Positions 3,709 to 5,827 of a stretch of 5,827 bases of DNA are shown one piece after another. Within the stretch, counting starts at the first letter, position 1. Every line of letters starts with the position of its first letter. A program made the position numbers and the translations under genes. Origin of the DNA: Bdellovibrionales bacterium (GTDB lineage Bacteria > Bdellovibrionota > Bdellovibrionia > Bdellovibrionales > UBA1609). The notes beneath the pieces were generated by a model. It did no database searches. It saw only the letters and a list, made by a program, of their open reading frames with translations, and was not told the DNA's origin. The stretch is taken from positions 1-5,827 of the forward strand of contig JAGRAB010000133.1 in the NCBI GenBank assembly GCA_020435085.1, in the 5' to 3' direction.

Positions 3709-5827
3709 ATGGCCAATATCATCGTGATTGAAAATGACCCAAGGGTAAAAAGCCAGATCAAACAATATCTGGGAGAATTGGGAAGTGATGAACATAAAAT
3801 TCGTTTTTTTGAAAGCCAACAAGCCTTTGAAGCACGCTATTTCAATCAAGCCAACCTTCAAAAACAAAAGCCTCCCCTTCTTGAAATTCCTGCCTTAAAA
3901 AAATGGACAGAAACTCAAGGTGATTGGATGCTTGAACATCAACTCGAACAACAAGCTCCCTTCCCTGGAGAAACTCTAAGGCTCTCTCACCAAGTAGCCA
4001 CTCAAAAAATAACGGCTATTGATCCCGATGTTGACGAAAATATCAATATTTTTGGAATGTCAAAAACAGATCTACAAGCAACAACAAATCATATTTACAA
4101 ACTCATTGGAACTCCCTTTCAACCTATCTTCACTGATTTTTTAGAAAAAGTTATCAATAATACTCCTATTGAACCTTTCACTTACCCACTGATTTCAGCC
4201 AGTAGTGGTCAAATTTGGCTACTCAGCTTATCTGCAAAACTTCAAGGTGATTCCGTTGTCATCGAATTCAAAAACGTCACCGAAACTGTACGCCCTACTT
4301 TTAATAAAGAAGTTGAAAAAAGAAAAAAAGAAGCGGAAGAAGGTGGTGTTGAACTTGATCGCCTCGGCACCATTGATTTGATTATTTTTAAACTCAATTT
4401 AATAAAAGACTTTAAAAAAGGATGGGTACAAAATACGCTCACCAAAATAAAAAAGTTTGGCTTACAACCCACTTATAGAAATACAAAACTCATTCTTCTT
4501 AAATATGAAGATGATGGCATTCACAAGGTCGACCTTCTCTATCCTCAAATTCATGATTTGGTTTACCTCCCTCTTGATCGAGCTCTTTTTTTACAAAAAG
4601 TGGATATTATTTTAAACCTTCCTGAAATTGCCAAACCACAATTTCTTTTTCAACAAGATGTGGAAATGCATATCAATTTAGCTAAGAGAACAAATATTGA
4701 TTTTATTTCTGATCTTGGTATTGGGATGAGAAATCCGATCGCACTTGCACCTGGCCTCATGGGACACTTTTTTTTAAAATTACCAAGTCAAGAAGAAGAA
4801 ATTGAATTTTATGGGAAAGTCCAAAAATCAAAACCTCACCAAGAATATAAAAATGAATTTGTTGTCTTCTTTACTTTTTTTGGTATTGAAAAAGACATCT
4901 TATCAAAAATTCGCCGATTTCTCTCACAAAACCCAAGATACCAAAGTTGGATCAATGAGGATGAAACAAAATTTGAATTCAGTAATGAAAATATTTTTCT
5001 TACAGAAAAAGAAAAACGAATAAAAAATATTGCTATTGTCATACCTGACGAAAAAGTCATTTCAAGCTTGACCAAAACTATTGTTGATCATTTTCATCAA
5101 GTGCGAGTCGTTGGAGATACCTCCTACCAAAATTTTCTGATAAAATACTTAAGCCCTAAACAAAAAAATCAGCCTGACTTTAACCCAGAAGATATACAAG
5201 TTGCGACAGCAAAAGATCTTGGCAGTGAAAAAATCATCTTCTACGCCAATAAAGAAAGCTTTTTTATTCAAGCTCCTCCAGCTCCCGAAGAAGACGATGA
5301 AGGACAAATCCTTGGACACCCTCAAAAGGAATTACTTTCTCATAGCGATAAATGGGTAAACCTTCTTTTTCCATTGGGTTCTGAAAAAGATGTCCTTAAA
5401 GAGGTTTTCGAAGCCGTTTGGAAGGGACGCAAAATTGAATCCATTTATATTGTACACGATAATAAAATGGAGCCCTGGGCTGCTTCTCTTTCTTTTGAAC
5501 CACAACTTGAAGATGGCACGATTAAAGTGACTGTTACTCCTGCTCATGCAGCCACTGTTAAAGAGAAGTTATTACGAGAAATTCGAATACCTACAATTGA
5601 TACCCTCATCGTTGATTCTCATTATGTTCCAGAAGATGTCAATGCGTGGGTTGAAGGCCTTAACGAAGCCTGTAGACAGCAAAATTTATTACCTGAAGAT
5701 AAAAAACTTAAAATTATTATTTTAGAAGCTGAAAGCCATAAAGTAGATATCTCTCAATTTGGAAATCCCTCAATACGGGCTATTCAGCCAATTCCTATTG
5801 ATAATCGTTCATTTTTGGTGAGTTTAT
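3709..5827 (+). CDS. large multidomain regulator: duplicated receiver-like/PAS-like units with a PilZ-like domain (partial, runs off the window)
   Basis: 706 codons are open from ATG 3709 to the window end, with a weak ribosome site AGAAAG (3698-3703). It is apparently soluble: no signal peptide or membrane segment is seen. Domain layout, by eye: receiver-like first half MANIIVIENDPRVKSQ onward (1-48); PAS-like NIFGMSKTDLQ to EFKNVTETV (113-194); a charged linker (198-212); receiver-like second half with TIDLIIFK (221-228), KLILLKYED (260-268) and LVYLPLD (284-290); PilZ-like FISDLGIGMRNPIALAPG (332-349) to KIRRFL (400-405). The layout then repeats: receiver first half (438-484), acidic Pro-rich linker (521-533), PAS-like QILGHPQKELL (533-543) to about 617, and receiver second half with TIDTLIVDS (629-637), KIIILEAES (668-676) and IPID (695-698). 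Lys228 sits at the phosphoacceptor position of the first unit and Asp636 in the second. The PilZ part lacks RxxxR and has F332 for the first D/N of D/NxSxxG. A signalling scaffold or sensor is inferred. The family is not recognised. Confidence 0.75.
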   Translation, partial: MANIIVIENDPRVKSQIKQYLGELGSDEHKIRFFESQQAFEARYFNQANLQKQKPPLLEIPALKKWTETQGDWMLEHQLEQQAPFPGETLRLSHQVATQKITAIDPDVDENINIFGMSKTDLQATTNHIYKLIGTPFQPIFTDFLEKVINNTPIEPFTYPLISASSGQIWLLSLSAKLQGDSVVIEFKNVTETVRPTFNKEVEKRKKEAEEGGVELDRLGTIDLIIFKLNLIKDFKKGWVQNTLTKIKKFGLQPTYRNTKLILLKYEDDGIHKVDLLYPQIHDLVYLPLDRALFLQKVDIILNLPEIAKPQFLFQQDVEMHINLAKRTNIDFISDLGIGMRNPIALAPGLMGHFFLKLPSQEEEIEFYGKVQKSKPHQEYKNEFVVFFTFFGIEKDILSKIRRFLSQNPRYQSWINEDETKFEFSNENIFLTEKEKRIKNIAIVIPDEKVISSLTKTIVDHFHQVRVVGDTSYQNFLIKYLSPKQKNQPDFNPEDIQVATAKDLGSEKIIFYANKESFFIQAPPAPEEDDEGQILGHPQKELLSHSDKWVNLLFPLGSEKDVLKEVFEAVWKGRKIESIYIVHDNKMEPWAASLSFEPQLEDGTIKVTVTPAHAATVKEKLLREIRIPTIDTLIVDSHYVPEDVNAWVEGLNEACRQQNLLPEDKKLKIIILEAESHKVDISQFGNPSIRAIQPIPIDNRSFLVSL

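Noticed and set aside
3577..3867. 96-codon minus-strand frame across the pdxH/regulator gap
   Set aside because: It overlaps the promoter and the start of the long plus-strand gene, with no motif or ribosome site.
4242..5547. Several 70-80-codon frames on both strands inside the large regulator
   Set aside because: All overlap the continuous 706-codon frame, have biased compositions and no family features.
1..5827. Mobile element, CRISPR array, tRNA/rRNA or riboswitch
   Set aside because: No regularly spaced repeats, transposase-like frames, cloverleaf or rRNA-like sequence were seen. All non-coding gaps are under 180 bases.

Overview
The window is AT-rich (I estimate a little under 40% GC, not computed) and densely coding, with genes typical of an aerobic, fatty-acid or amino-acid oxidising Gram-negative bacterium. 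The ETF:quinone oxidoreductase variant, the low-GC Pro/Lys/Phe-rich proteins and the large PilZ-type regulator would fit a Bdellovibrionota or other former 'deltaproteobacterial' lineage. That placement is inference, because no rRNA or tRNA is present to fix it. I see no IS element, integrase, CRISPR array, tRNA or rRNA gene.

Layout: (1) 1-124, the last 40 codons of an FKBP-type peptidyl-prolyl isomerase on the + strand. (2) 166-759 on the - strand, a small protein with an alpha/beta-hydrolase-like layout in which the catalytic signatures look eroded. (3) 760-932, a divergent intergenic region with a good promoter for the next operon. An inverted repeat overlaps this promoter, and a small hairpin includes the Shine-Dalgarno sequence. 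(4) 933-3569, a tight three-gene operon on the + strand: ETF:ubiquinone oxidoreductase, a HinT-type HIT protein (1 bp gap), and pyridoxamine 5'-phosphate oxidase pdxH (11 bp gap). (5) 3570-3708, a likely terminator followed by a new promoter with a perfect TATAAT. (6) 3709-5827, the first 706 codons of a large open gene that runs off the window.

The operon joins respiratory electron entry (electrons from acyl-CoA and other dehydrogenases pass via ETF to quinone) with PLP cofactor synthesis and a nucleotide-phosphoramidase housekeeping protein. Two of the three proteins are flavoenzymes. The link is plausible as shared housekeeping expression rather than one pathway.

The most unusual item is the last gene. 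By eye it is an internally duplicated signalling protein. Each copy looks like a response-regulator receiver fold split after its second helix by a PAS-like domain. A PilZ-like domain lies between the two copies. Most phosphorylation and c-di-GMP signature residues are missing or replaced, so it may be a signalling scaffold or sensor rather than a conventional response regulator. I do not recognise this architecture as a named family.
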